Below are positions 1 to 7,438 of a stretch of 64,000 nt of DNA, piece by piece (the first letter of the stretch is position 1; every line of letters starts with the position of its first letter). The notes under the pieces were generated by a model. It made no database searches. It was not told the origin of the DNA and was given only the letters and a program-made list of their open reading frames with translations. The DNA comes from a virus. Position numbers and translations under genes: made by a program. Where the stretch lies: IMG/VR virus record IMGVR_UViG_3300031951_000081, positions 1-64,000 of that record. One strand, 5' to 3'.

Positions 1-210
1 GCGTCTATTTACTACCAATTTGAGTGGGGAGAATGTTATTGGGATGACTCCCATCAATCACATCCCGAAACTACAGTGCGTTTAGTTTATCGCTACGGAG
101 AGTTTTCTCTACAAGCAATAGACTGCATTGGAAGATCTGTTTATGCAATGGGTACATCCGAAAACGCGGTGCTTCTTTGGAATATCTTCAGCCCTATATG
201 GGAAAGATAA
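1..210 (+). CDS. 3' end of an unrecognised protein
   Basis: The frame is open from the first base to a TAA at 208-210 and gives the last 69 residues of a protein whose start lies outside the window. The piece is rich in aromatic residues (several Trp and Tyr) and has no hydrophobic span. I do not recognise it. All its Trp codons are TGG. A G/C hairpin follows within about 25 bases, before the next gene. Confidence 0.6.
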   Translation, partial: ASIYYQFEWGECYWDDSHQSHPETTVRLVYRYGEFSLQAIDCIGRSVYAMGTSENAVLLWNIFSPIWER

Positions 211-235
211 AAAAACCAGTTTGAATTGTTTTCAT

Positions 236-264
236 AAGGGGGATGATGTAATGTTGTCTCCCTT
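236..264 (+). terminator. Intergenic hairpin 15 nt upstream of a start codon
   Basis: An 8-bp stem, AAGGGGGA (236-243) with TCTCCCTT (257-264), is followed by an AT-rich stretch and an ATG at 280. It is one of a series of G-run/C-run hairpins set 13-17 nt before start codons in this phage. It could terminate transcription, protect an mRNA end, or insulate the ribosome entry site. Confidence 0.5.
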
Positions 265-279
265 AATCTTTTGAACAAC

Positions 280-618
280 ATGAACTTCCAAAAGAATGTA
301 CTTGTCGCTGATTTAAAGGCCTCTCAGAGCTTTTATTTTAGCATTGGCGTACTATACTCACTCGTCTCGTTTTTAAACGATTCTGATGCATCTTCAACGC
401 TTTTTATAATACGTCAATTTGCTAGAGAATATAAAGTTTTGCAAACGCCGGAAATGATATATCAAAAATATATGTCAATTTCTGAACACAATGCGCCAAA
501 CTTTTATACTGTAGTTGGAGACACTATACGGCCAAGTAATTCAAACTCACCGAAATCTTTCTACGCTGCCTCTTTACAGGAAGCAGTAGAGTTTTGTAAA
601 CAAAATAAAATTTTCTGA
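280..618 (+). CDS. Small hypothetical protein
   Basis: A 112-residue soluble-looking protein. ATG 280 is preferred over TTG 271 because an AT-rich leader and a hairpin sit just before it. It ends at TGA 616-618, directly followed by the ATG of the next gene in the same frame. If TGA were read as Trp the two would fuse, but TGA behaves as a stop throughout this part of the window. I do not recognise the family. The protein is helical and mixed-charge, with no obvious motif. Confidence 0.6.
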   Translation: MNFQKNVLVADLKASQSFYFSIGVLYSLVSFLNDSDASSTLFIIRQFAREYKVLQTPEMIYQKYMSISEHNAPNFYTVVGDTIRPSNSNSPKSFYAASLQEAVEFCKQNKIF

Positions 619-792
619 ATGCTGAAACTCCTTTATGTGAAGAGGTTTAACACCTTTCATCTTTTTACCGCTGCAATTGTCGGTGCTGCTATTAAGCATG
701 CTTTTGACAACTTTACAGCAGAACAATTGTTCACCTACCTTTTCCTTTTCGGATTGGGTACATTTTTAAGGAACGATGGAAAAATTTGCTGA
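619..792 (+). CDS. Small membrane protein, 57 aa
   Basis: The ATG directly abuts the upstream TGA. The product has a hydrophobic, Phe/Leu-rich segment near residues 38-50 and a weaker one near 15-25. Its stop, TGA 790-792, lies inside the next gene, whose ATG is at 776. It belongs to a run of overlapping tiny membrane-protein genes extending to 1629. Function unknown. Its in-frame adjacency to the upstream gene leaves a small chance that it is that gene's C-terminus. Confidence 0.45.
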   Translation: MLKLLYVKRFNTFHLFTAAIVGAAIKHAFDNFTAEQLFTYLFLFGLGTFLRNDGKIC

Positions 793-1054
793 TTTCATTC
801 TCAAAATTGTAATGATTTTGGGACTTTTGTTGGCCGCCTTATTTTACGGCACAATGTGCATAATTGAAGGAAGTTTCTTTGAATTTCTATTTGAAGAATA
901 TGGTTTTCAATTTCGCACAACAACTTACCCACTTCTTTACGACTTACTAGTTGTCATTAAAGTAATGCTAGCTATAAGAATCGTAAAACGCATTGGGCTT
1001 ATGATCTACAAAAATTTTATTGACCCTAACTTTGACTACAGTAAATACGTATGA
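776..1054 (+). CDS. Small membrane protein, 92 aa
   Basis: The protein has two clear hydrophobic helices (about residues 8-28 and 52-70) joined by an acidic/aromatic stretch, and ends in a polar tail. It overlaps the preceding gene by 17 nt. Its TGA stop overlaps the next ATG as ATGA at 1051-1054, an arrangement typical of translational coupling. I do not recognise the family. The context suggests envelope-targeted early proteins, possibly holin-like or superinfection-related, but nothing in the sequence decides this. Confidence 0.65.
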   Translation: MEKFADFILKIVMILGLLLAALFYGTMCIIEGSFFEFLFEEYGFQFRTTTYPLLYDLLVVIKVMLAIRIVKRIGLMIYKNFIDPNFDYSKYV

Positions 1055-1251
1055 ATAAATATTGCATAGCTTCCTTAGGAGTAATTTGCTTCTGGGCATT
1101 TCTAACTGGAAGTATAACTCTTTTGTGTATGTACATTCTTCAAAGCAGAAACTTTTGCGTTTTTGGTATTTGTCTTCTCTTTGCAGGTTTTACATCACAC
1201 AAAATAGTCCTCGCTTTATTAGATTATCTTTCTAAAAAGTTTGACCGATGA
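1051..1251 (+). CDS. Small membrane protein, 66 aa
   Basis: This 66-residue protein is almost entirely two transmembrane helices (about residues 4-28 and 33-52) with a basic C-terminus (SKKFDR). The start overlaps the previous stop as ATGA, and the stop overlaps the next start in the same way (1248-1251). It is part of a coupled operon of tiny membrane proteins. No recognisable family. Confidence 0.6.
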   Translation: MNKYCIASLGVICFWAFLTGSITLLCMYILQSRNFCVFGICLLFAGFTSHKIVLALLDYLSKKFDR

Positions 1252-1361
1252 AAAGCGAGTTTACAACATTTCTTTTTCACCTGTGGATTCTTATTACCGC
1301 AATCATAATTGCAGTTGGCATCCACAAATTTGTTTCACACATTAAAAAAAGAAAACAATGA
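1248..1361 (+). CDS. Membrane microprotein, 37 aa
   Basis: The gene starts in the ATGA overlap at 1248. It encodes one transmembrane helix (about residues 8-26) followed by a basic tail (HIKKRKQ), the pattern of a single-pass protein with its C-terminus in the cytoplasm. It ends at TGA 1359-1361, which overlaps the next ATG at 1358. The matching overlaps on both sides are the main argument that it is real. Confidence 0.5.
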   Translation: MKSEFTTFLFHLWILITAIIIAVGIHKFVSHIKKRKQ

Positions 1362-1447
1362 TTATTGCAATCGCACTCGGATTTCTTTGCGGGTTCTTTA
1401 ACCCTTTCGCAGAATTGTTTCAAACAGAAAAACTCATTGTGGCATGA
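1358..1447 (+). CDS. Membrane microprotein, 29 aa
   Basis: A 29-residue reading frame between two ATGA overlaps (1358-1361 and 1444-1447). The first 15 residues are hydrophobic and the rest amphipathic. It could be a genuine microprotein or a device that carries ribosomes to the next gene. Support comes from its placement, not homology. Confidence 0.4.
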   Translation: MIIAIALGFLCGFFNPFAELFQTEKLIVA

Positions 1448-1629
1448 AAAAACTCAAATTTTTAATTGCCGTTATAATAGGAATGATTCCAATTGGAATG
1501 CTTGCACATTTCATTTGGCATTCTTCTATGAGAGACAATGATGTTTTCTTTGTTATTATGTTGGTTTTAGTTGTCAAATTTATTTCGGCTCCAATTACAT
1601 CCTTCATCTTTAACAAACTTCCCCTCTAG
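1444..1629 (+). CDS. Small membrane protein, 61 aa
   Basis: Two hydrophobic helices (residues 5-25 and 33-53) with a basic N-terminus (MKKLK). It starts in an ATGA overlap and ends at TAG 1627-1629, just before the structured non-coding stretch. It is the last gene of the tiny membrane-protein operon. No family recognised. Two-helix proteins of this size include holins and immunity proteins, but this sequence does not say which. Confidence 0.55.
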   Translation: MKKLKFLIAVIIGMIPIGMLAHFIWHSSMRDNDVFFVIMLVLVVKFISAPITSFIFNKLPL

Positions 1630-1636
1630 ATATAGG

Positions 1637-2004
1637 TATCCCCTGTCCCACTTTCAGGGACTCTTAAGGGTAAGCCTTATCTTCTTTCACAACTACAACT
1701 TGATCCTCCTTGTCCGGGGTACATCTACAGCAGTGCAACGAAAACCTCGTTACAATCGTAATACTCTTTATCGTTAGAGCAACAACGCCACGATTAGTAA
1801 GTTTCCTTACGACACGTACCTGGTTGGCTTCATGGGTCATACCCAAGCTAATTGTAACTCACTGTAGGCTGTATGTAGTTTAGTTTCGTATCTATCGGAG
1901 AAAACCCTCAATTCAGAGGTAATCCGACTTCTAACCCCCCTCTTGACCTTACCGAAGGGTGATGTAGGGGTGAACTAGGATTTCCAACGTCCTAGTAATA
2001 CAGG
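1637..2004 (+). ncRNA. Large structured RNA candidate, about 370 nt
   Basis: A 444-base gap (1630-2073) between genes holds many nested hairpins read on the + strand. These include GTCCC/GGGAC (1645-1661), AACGA/TCGTT near 1738-1751, GTAAG/CTTAC near 1797-1810, GGCTT..TGGG-tcat-ACCC.AAGC (1827-1848), CGGA..CCTC/GAGG..TCCG (about 1896-1927), ACCCC..CCTT-accg-AAGG..GGGGT (about 1933-1972) and ACTAGGA/TCCTAGT (1974-1996). CCTGT 1642-1646 can pair with ACAGG 2000-2004 and close the whole domain. No convincing protein frame fills the gap. An AT-rich leader to the ATG at 2074 follows. It lacks the group I P/Q/R/S elements and I do not recognise the class. It may be an RNA in its own right or a long 5' leader. 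Confidence 0.55.
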
Positions 2005-2073
2005 CGCAAAGATACAAAATTAAAATACAAAAAGCAAGTTTTTTGTCAACTTTTTTAACAAAATTCTAAGCCA

Positions 2074-2235
2074 ATGGATAAAATTTCCATAACTAAAGAG
2101 CAGTACTTTGCTATCTACGCAGATGCTATAGTGACTGCAGTTGGAATTGCTTGGTTTGTAATTGTACTTTACAGTAACTACCAGCACGTATTTTCTCACG
2201 TCTTTAACAAAATTCTAAGAAGATGCAAGAAATAA
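2074..2235 (+). CDS. Single-pass membrane protein, 53 aa
   Basis: One hydrophobic helix (about residues 17-34) sits between a polar N-terminus and a basic C-terminus (KILRRCKK). ATG 2074 follows the AT-rich leader AACAAAATTCTAAGCCA, and nearly the same leader precedes the next gene at 2223. It overlaps that next gene by 13 nt. Function unknown. Confidence 0.55.
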   Translation: MDKISITKEQYFAIYADAIVTAVGIAWFVIVLYSNYQHVFSHVFNKILRRCKK

Positions 2236-2528
2236 ATCTCACTGAGGAAGAATTCATGATTCTTTCTATCGGCGCGGTAGTAATTGCGATACTCATATCA
2301 GCAATGCTATCAAAGAAAAGCAAAGCTCTTCCGGAACCGACGTTTACCGATGCAATGCAACGGGTAAGAGACAAAGTTCTTTCACTACTTGAGCTCCCCG
2401 AACGCGACTACCCGAACGCCTATGAACAGTTCAAAATTCTCTTTGACGAGTATCAAGAACTCAAGAAAATGCGCGAAAGAGCGCAAAACACATGGTCCAA
2501 GAACGGTAAACAGCCCGATGAAAATTAG
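2223..2528 (+). CDS. Membrane-anchored coiled-coil protein, 101 aa
   Basis: The N-terminus is acidic. A transmembrane helix (about residues 11-29) is followed by a basic stop-transfer patch (SKKSK) and a long charged helix to the end. This i-spanin-like layout (N-in anchor plus periplasmic helix) would suit a lysis accessory protein ahead of the glucosaminidase at 2630, but that role is inferred from topology and neighbours only. The start is preceded by AACAAAATTCTAAGAAG. Confidence 0.6.
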   Translation: MQEINLTEEEFMILSIGAVVIAILISAMLSKKSKALPEPTFTDAMQRVRDKVLSLLELPERDYPNAYEQFKILFDEYQELKKMRERAQNTWSKNGKQPDEN

Positions 2529-2534
2529 GTTGTT

Positions 2535-2603
2535 GCCCACACTATTTCTCCCCTACAATACAGTACCGTTCCTGTATTGGGTTTTAGTAGTAGTGGGCTT
2601 TTT
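2535..2603 (+). terminator. Two-tier hairpin with T-run before the endolysin gene
   Basis: GCCCAC (2535-2540) pairs with GTGGGC (2593-2598), and an inner AATACAG (2557-2563) pairs with CTGTATT (2572-2578). A T5 run follows the outer stem. It looks like an intrinsic terminator or leader hairpin, 27 nt before the ATG at 2630. An open frame through it (from ATG 2518) is explained by the hairpin and was not annotated. Confidence 0.55.
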
Positions 2604-2629
2604 AATTTCACCAATAAAAAACTCGCCGT

Positions 2630-3454
2630 ATGTCAATACAAAAATGGCAACCCCCTGTGGTGCAAAAAACGGTTACGAAAGAACCTAAAACATCAGCCAG
2701 CAGCGCCATAGCATTTTGCATGGTTATAACTCTGGCAGTCCTCATTATGCGGACAGAACCCAAATCAAAAGAGAACACCGAAATTCCAGCTGAAGCACTG
2801 GATTCTCTGGAAAAAACAGTTCCTCCACTTGTGGAATCTGTAATCCCTGTTCAGGAAGAAGTTGTGGAGCCCAAAACAATTCCAAGGGCAGAAGCATCTG
2901 TCAGCAGAAAGCTCAAACCTGCCGAAAAAGGCCGCATTGTTTATAAAAAACCTCCTAAGGTTATAAAAAGAACAATAGAGGTCTTTTCTGCCGGTAAGCC
3001 GAATTTTTTGTTACTCCCAAAACAAGCAAGACCGGCTGCATTCATCAAATACGCTCTGCCTTTTGCAAAGAAAATTCAAGAAGATTATGGTATTCCCATA
3101 GCTATTTCTGTAGGGCAAGCGCTTTTGGAATCTGGATCCGGAACAAACAAACTGTCGCAATTCCACAACTATTTTGCGATGAAATGTTTTGGAAAAAGAT
3201 GTCAGAAAGGTCACTGCATACAACATCCAGATGATCACAAAAACGACAGATTCTACCGGTATCAAACCGCCCAAGCTGCGTTTACTGCTTACGCTGAACT
3301 TCTATCTGGCAAAAGATACGGGTCTCTAAAGAAGCACGGAAACGATTACAAAAAATGGGCTTATGGGTTGAAGCGTTGCCGTTATGCTACAGCGCCTCAT
3401 TATGCTCAAACCCTCATCTCTATTATAGAGAAGCACAACTTGGATCAATATTGA
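2630..3454 (+). CDS. Membrane-anchored glucosaminidase-type endolysin
   Basis: A 274-residue protein predicted to cut peptidoglycan glycan strands. A transmembrane or signal-anchor helix at about residues 24-41 is followed by a Glu/Pro/Val/Lys-rich linker (45-105). The C-terminal domain (about 135-270) resembles the FlgJ/LytG glucosaminidase family: GIPIAISVGQALLESGSG carries the catalytic Glu (about residue 167), followed by NYFAMKC and a Tyr-rich C-terminus. Length and layout fit a signal-anchored Bacteroidota-phage lysin. It ends at TGA 3452-3454, followed at once by a strong hairpin. Reading through would run 130 nt and overlap the next gene by about 90 nt, so TGA is a stop here. Confidence 0.8.
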   Translation: MSIQKWQPPVVQKTVTKEPKTSASSAIAFCMVITLAVLIMRTEPKSKENTEIPAEALDSLEKTVPPLVESVIPVQEEVVEPKTIPRAEASVSRKLKPAEKGRIVYKKPPKVIKRTIEVFSAGKPNFLLLPKQARPAAFIKYALPFAKKIQEDYGIPIAISVGQALLESGSGTNKLSQFHNYFAMKCFGKRCQKGHCIQHPDDHKNDRFYRYQTAQAAFTAYAELLSGKRYGSLKKHGNDYKKWAYGLKRCRYATAPHYAQTLISIIEKHNLDQY

Positions 3455-3460
3455 GTTCAC

Positions 3461-3479
3461 GGGGGGATTTATTCCCCCC
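3461..3479 (+). terminator. G6/C6 hairpin, 15 nt before a start codon
   Basis: GGGGGG (3461-3466) pairs with CCCCCC (3474-3479) around a short AT loop and is followed by TTATAAAATC. The next ATG is at 3495. It belongs to the recurring hairpin series upstream of starts. Confidence 0.6.
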
Positions 3480-3494
3480 TTATAAAATCAAAAA

Positions 3495-4532
3495 ATGTCA
3501 GTAGACGAACTAATCAGTGCTCTTATAGAGCGTTACCCAAATGTACCGGAGACAGTTGAAGCTGTTTCTGTGTCTTTGGTTAACCACAAGAACTGTATTC
3601 TATACGGTCTTGGCGGTCACGCTAAATCAGGTCTAATAGAAGAGGCAATAAAAATACTCAAAGGTGAGGAATTCTATCATACAGAAGTTTTCCTTCACGC
3701 CTGTTCATCAGAGTCTTCTAGTGACCATTTTATTGGTTACGCAGACGCTAAGGCGTACAGAGAGACAGGCATAAAGACCTACATAACAAATAATATCATG
3801 TATAATTTCAAAATAGTCGTTCTCGAGGAGGGCCTTGACCTTCCAGAAGATTTTCCTCCCGGTATGCGCGATCCCCTTACGCGTAAACAATACTGTAACG
3901 GATTTACGTGTGTACCATCCAGAATGGAAAGCTTGTTTATCTGCACCAATGTAGACCCACACGTGTGGGCAAAGACAGATTCACAAAAAGCTTTTATAGA
4001 CCGCTTTCACTACGTAGTTAAGTCCGAATGGAATAACTACGAAGCAGAGTCATTCGATAGAATGTTTGCTTCTATGGGCATAGCTGATGCTCAAGCAAAG
4101 CTGGTATCTACATTTGCTGCTTTCGTGAATTCTACTGGCTTTATGTCACCTCGTAGCGCTGTACGATTTTACCAAGCCTATAAAGAGCTTGGAAACTCAG
4201 CATATCTGAAGAACTTCAACGGTATCTCTTCAGATCTCCACGCTAAATTCGTCGAGATGGAGAAAATGATGCCGTATCTGGAAACTCTGCAAAAGATACT
4301 CACAAATCTGTCTGAAGCAGAGAGTATGGAGCGCACAATGAGAACGCAAAGCGATTGCATGCAGGCCATCCAGAAATTCAATACCGCAAACGTGCTGCTA
4401 ACCACTATCAGAGACGTTCCGTTTACCGGCGAGTACACAAATCAACTCGAGTTGGCAAGCGAAAGATTATCCCAGATCTCCCAAAGACTCACCCAAAAGT
4501 TAACAACTCTCCCAAATGCACCCATCCTTTAG
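3495..4532 (+). CDS. MoxR-type AAA+ ATPase
   Basis: A 345-residue P-loop ATPase. Walker A is GLGGHAKS (residues 38-45). A Walker B-like strand IVVLEEG lies near 107-113, with Glu-Glu in place of the usual Asp-Glu. A sensor-1-type FICTNVDP follows at about 149-156. The C-terminal half is helical. Family-wise it resembles MoxR/RavA/NorQ ATPases, which remodel or load metal into targets together with a VWA-domain partner. Such a partner is encoded directly downstream with a 17-nt overlap, which strongly supports the assignment. The target is unknown. Phage copies of this pair could act on host proteins or on virion assembly. Confidence 0.75.
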   Translation: MSVDELISALIERYPNVPETVEAVSVSLVNHKNCILYGLGGHAKSGLIEEAIKILKGEEFYHTEVFLHACSSESSSDHFIGYADAKAYRETGIKTYITNNIMYNFKIVVLEEGLDLPEDFPPGMRDPLTRKQYCNGFTCVPSRMESLFICTNVDPHVWAKTDSQKAFIDRFHYVVKSEWNNYEAESFDRMFASMGIADAQAKLVSTFAAFVNSTGFMSPRSAVRFYQAYKELGNSAYLKNFNGISSDLHAKFVEMEKMMPYLETLQKILTNLSEAESMERTMRTQSDCMQAIQKFNTANVLLTTIRDVPFTGEYTNQLELASERLSQISQRLTQKLTTLPNAPIL

Positions 4533-5670
4533 TGGAAATGCTGCTGATTTATATAATAAGTACAATATAGACCATTTTCAAAAGGAAGAATTCGATAACT
4601 TTTTGGACGTAATGAGCCATTTAGTTTTCGAGAATCCCAAAAAAGCTATAACCAAGTTTGAAGGGAACAAAAAAAGCAAAGAAATTCTCGCTGACTTACT
4701 GCCAATGCTTAAAAACAATGGCATGACTTTTGATAAGAAAGCGAAATTTGCTCTTAAATATATTGCTTCTAATACCGCTAATCAGCATAAAGTAAAAATG
4801 AAATCTAATAAAGTCTCTGAAGAAATAGATGGATTTGATAAGCAAGAGGGCGAAGACAATCCGGGTGGAAAATCCGGTGGAGCTCCTCTTGGCAGATTCT
4901 TTGAAGGCAACAGAGCTAATGTAGGTAGACCTAAAAGCTATTTTTCAGATATCCCCAAAATCGTGGATAACTTTAAGTTCCTTGATTTTATTAAGGGTTC
5001 TGTAAATAGTGATCTTATAGAAGGCAAGCCTAAAGTAAAGTATAAAAAGCGAAAGTATAAAAAAGATAAAGACATTGACTATATAACTGACGAAGACTTT
5101 GCGTTAGAGGACGATCTATTTTTCTTAAATTTGATCGACAAGACGCTTAGAGTAAAGCTTCCGATGAAAATAAGTAAATGCAAGAGAGACCTAATCGTCC
5201 TTATAGACGACTCAGGCTCAATGTCAGTCGCTTATGTTGTTGAAAAAGTGCTTAGCATTTTGAATGCAATGTTCGACGAAGTCCTTAAAGGAAACGTACG
5301 TTTGTTGGTTGCACCGTTCGAGGAGACTCGGGATACTTTATTTGAAGTGCACGACTCTAAGTCAGTCGAGTTCTTTAAAGATGCCTTTAGAACTGGTTGT
5401 GGTGGTACTACTGATTTGGATTCAATTCTAAGTGAGTTAAGTTCCTCCATAAAATCAGGCGTGGTTGATGGCATTACCCTATCTCCAGAGACTAACGTTT
5501 TAATAATCAACGATGGTCAAGATTACGTGTCCCCAAGAAAAATGCCAGTGACTATTCACTGCTACTGCTTAGGTCTAGCAAACTATGACCTTAAATCTCT
5601 TTGTGAGAGCAGCGGTGGTGAGTACATTACTGTTGATGTACTGGATCCAGACGAAGATGATGATTATTGA
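4516..5670 (+). CDS. VWA-domain partner of the AAA+ ATPase
   Basis: A 384-residue protein. The N-terminal 150 residues are helical and charged, followed by a Gly-rich linker (GEDNPGGKSGGAPLGRF). A VWA domain from about residue 225 has the metal-ion MIDAS motif DDSGSMS (about 231-237) and a downstream GCGGTTDLD supplying the conserved Thr/Asp. This matches the CoxE/ViaA/NorD partner of MoxR ATPases. The C-terminus is very acidic (DPDEDDD), and its TGA (5668-5670) overlaps the next gene's start. The overlap with the ATPase gene implies co-translation and a complex. All Trp-free; codon use is AT-rich. Confidence 0.78.
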   Translation: MHPSFSGNAADLYNKYNIDHFQKEEFDNFLDVMSHLVFENPKKAITKFEGNKKSKEILADLLPMLKNNGMTFDKKAKFALKYIASNTANQHKVKMKSNKVSEEIDGFDKQEGEDNPGGKSGGAPLGRFFEGNRANVGRPKSYFSDIPKIVDNFKFLDFIKGSVNSDLIEGKPKVKYKKRKYKKDKDIDYITDEDFALEDDLFFLNLIDKTLRVKLPMKISKCKRDLIVLIDDSGSMSVAYVVEKVLSILNAMFDEVLKGNVRLLVAPFEETRDTLFEVHDSKSVEFFKDAFRTGCGGTTDLDSILSELSSSIKSGVVDGITLSPETNVLIINDGQDYVSPRKMPVTIHCYCLGLANYDLKSLCESSGGEYITVDVLDPDEDDDY

Positions 5671-6700
5671 TCTACATACCTATTTCGGGGCATTTAATCC
5701 CGAAGATAAACCCAGGCCCGGATTCAGAATTCGGGATGGAACTCTAATAGTTTTAACTCATTCTAAACCCAAAAACAAACTCTTTTCTCTAATCCCAGCT
5801 ACAAACATCTTTTCCGAGCACTTTAAATGTAAGTACGATTACGTTTATATGTGTTTAGCGGACAATCAGTGCGCTAAAAGGTACAACAATGTACCCGGAG
5901 GAAAAATATTCTTTTCTTCACACCAAAACTTTCTTTCAGAAATGGCATTTATCAATGGCATTATCCCAACAATGACTGACGCTGACTTTGGACTCGGCGC
6001 AACTACAACTATCACCCCTGATGAGATCGTCTTGGCGATTCTTACGCCGGAGGATGAGCAAACTCCTCGAGAAAAGGAGATCATCACCGCGCTGAAGAAC
6101 CGTGACGGTGAGAACTTCGGCAACAACATCCGCGCTGTCCAAGAGGCGCAGATCCTCGAGAAGCTCGTCCAACTCAATGTTACCGGCACACCAACTTTCC
6201 CTGCGCTCCAGACAGAACTGGATGAGGTGATCACCATGCTCAACGCCAAGTCTCAAGACGATGTCGCTATTGGCGTGATGGGTCTGAACCTCAACATGGA
6301 GGTTCAGCAGGATGTACCTGTTGATCCCGCTGAAGTCGTGGAAGTCCTGAACGATCGGATTGCAGAAGGTGCCATTTCGGCAACCACCGAAGTAGAAGTA
6401 CCCGTATCCGAAGTGGAGGAAATCGAACAAATGCCGCTGCCTGTGAATGACGCTGCTGCTGATTCCCTGCAAGTATCTGCAACTGTTGCTCCCGGCCACG
6501 TCAGCTTCCCTGCAAATACCCTTGCCGATACTCTTACTAAGGTCGGCAAGATCAGTACTGCAGCAAGAGATCTGGCAGCAGAAGCCGATAACTTGAAAAA
6601 CGACCTTCTCGAAGCCACCGTCAACGCTCTTCAAGCAATGACCGTTGATCCTCGTGAAACAACAGTGGATGCTGAAATCGCTGAGACCACTCAGCTGTAA
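5657..6700 (+). CDS. Acidic protein after the AAA+/VWA pair, unknown function
   Basis: About 347 residues. Start ATG 5657 or 5660, both overlapping the VWA gene's end. The first 110 residues look like a compact globular domain with several Cys and aromatic residues (YDYVYMCLADNQCAKRYN). From about residue 115 the protein becomes Ala/Glu/Val/Thr-rich, strongly acidic and poor in aromatics. Base composition changes at the same point: AT-rich before about 5980 and clearly GC-richer after it. That suggests a fusion of two segments or selection on codon use in the tail. Unrecognised. By position it may be a substrate or adaptor of the MoxR-VWA pair. Confidence 0.65.
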   Translation: MMIIDLHTYFGAFNPEDKPRPGFRIRDGTLIVLTHSKPKNKLFSLIPATNIFSEHFKCKYDYVYMCLADNQCAKRYNNVPGGKIFFSSHQNFLSEMAFINGIIPTMTDADFGLGATTTITPDEIVLAILTPEDEQTPREKEIITALKNRDGENFGNNIRAVQEAQILEKLVQLNVTGTPTFPALQTELDEVITMLNAKSQDDVAIGVMGLNLNMEVQQDVPVDPAEVVEVLNDRIAEGAISATTEVEVPVSEVEEIEQMPLPVNDAAADSLQVSATVAPGHVSFPANTLADTLTKVGKISTAARDLAAEADNLKNDLLEATVNALQAMTVDPRETTVDAEIAETTQL

Positions 6701-6743
6701 CTTCAGCCCAAGTCCGGCAAGTTCCTAAACAATTTTCTAACTA

Positions 6744-6765
6744 GGGGGAGGGGAAACTCTCCCCC
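6744..6765 (+). terminator. G/C hairpin, 16 nt before a start codon
   Basis: GGGGGAG (6744-6750) pairs with CTCCCCC (6759-6765), followed by the AT-rich leader ACAATTTTCTAACACC and ATG 6782. Same design as the hairpins at 3461, 9999 and 13680. A nearly identical leader sequence also lies just upstream of the hairpin. Confidence 0.6.
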
Positions 6766-6781
6766 ACAATTTTCTAACACC

Positions 6782-7438
6782 ATGGTTCACCTTCCTTCTA
6801 TCGAATATCCACCGGTAATGATAAACGGTCAAAAGTATTACGTACCCAGTGCGGCTCTTTTGACGCTATCAAAAAATCAGGTTCCTCAAGCGAAACTAAA
6901 GCTTGTGCCTGAGAAGCGCCCAATAGAACGCCCGGAGTTTGCGAATGTATTTCTTGACCAGATCCAAAGAATTGTCATCGGTCAGCAAGCAAGCGCGATA
7001 AAAGAAGAAATGTCCGAATACCCCAATTTTACCATACACGAGAACATCTGTCTCACGGGTCAAATAACCCAGAACAAAGACGGGCAGTTCATTTTCGCCA
7101 ATGATATACAGGTCCATCCCAGAGCATACCTGGCTGGTGTACCTATTTCGTCTGGCGGAAAAGAGAATATGCTGTACGTTCTCATCGAGAGCCAGAAAGT
7201 ACGTCTGGTTATTGACGAAAGAGGAAAACTGATGAATCCCAGAAGCGCTCCAATCCCTCTCAGGATGGCCGACCTTATCCAGAAACTCAAAGACACGCAC
7301 GATTCTGAAGTGAAAGATGTCTCCTATGGGCAGGGTACAAACAGAGCTATCATACTTCCGAGGATGGAGAATGGCTTCAACTACTTTATCGCCAACCAAC
7401 TCGAAGATCTGTTCGGGGTAAATGAAATCAGGTTATGA
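6782..7438 (+). CDS. Hypothetical protein, 218 aa
   Basis: A soluble alpha/beta protein with relatively GC-rich codons. Recognisable stretches are NGQKYYVPSAAL near the start and a central ITQNKDGQFIFANDIQVHPRA, both suggesting beta-sheet structure. No family recognised. Its TGA stop overlaps the next ATG as ATGA (7435-7438). It follows a strong hairpin and an AT-rich leader, so it probably begins a translational unit with the two genes behind it. Confidence 0.65.
   Translation: MVHLPSIEYPPVMINGQKYYVPSAALLTLSKNQVPQAKLKLVPEKRPIERPEFANVFLDQIQRIVIGQQASAIKEEMSEYPNFTIHENICLTGQITQNKDGQFIFANDIQVHPRAYLAGVPISSGGKENMLYVLIESQKVRLVIDERGKLMNPRSAPIPLRMADLIQKLKDTHDSEVKDVSYGQGTNRAIILPRMENGFNYFIANQLEDLFGVNEIRL

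Noticed and set aside
1637-2004. Group I or group II intron in the left non-coding stretch
   Set aside because: I find no P/Q/R/S elements, no group II domain V, and no split gene on its flanks.
2518-2688. 56-residue open frame with a hydrophobic middle
   Set aside because: It runs through a two-tier hairpin with T-run and overlaps the endolysin start. The hairpin explains the sequence better.
5936-6634. Long open frame (232 aa) on the - strand
   Set aside because: It is the reverse-strand shadow of a GC-richer + strand gene. It is Cys/His/Arg-rich, without motif or leader.
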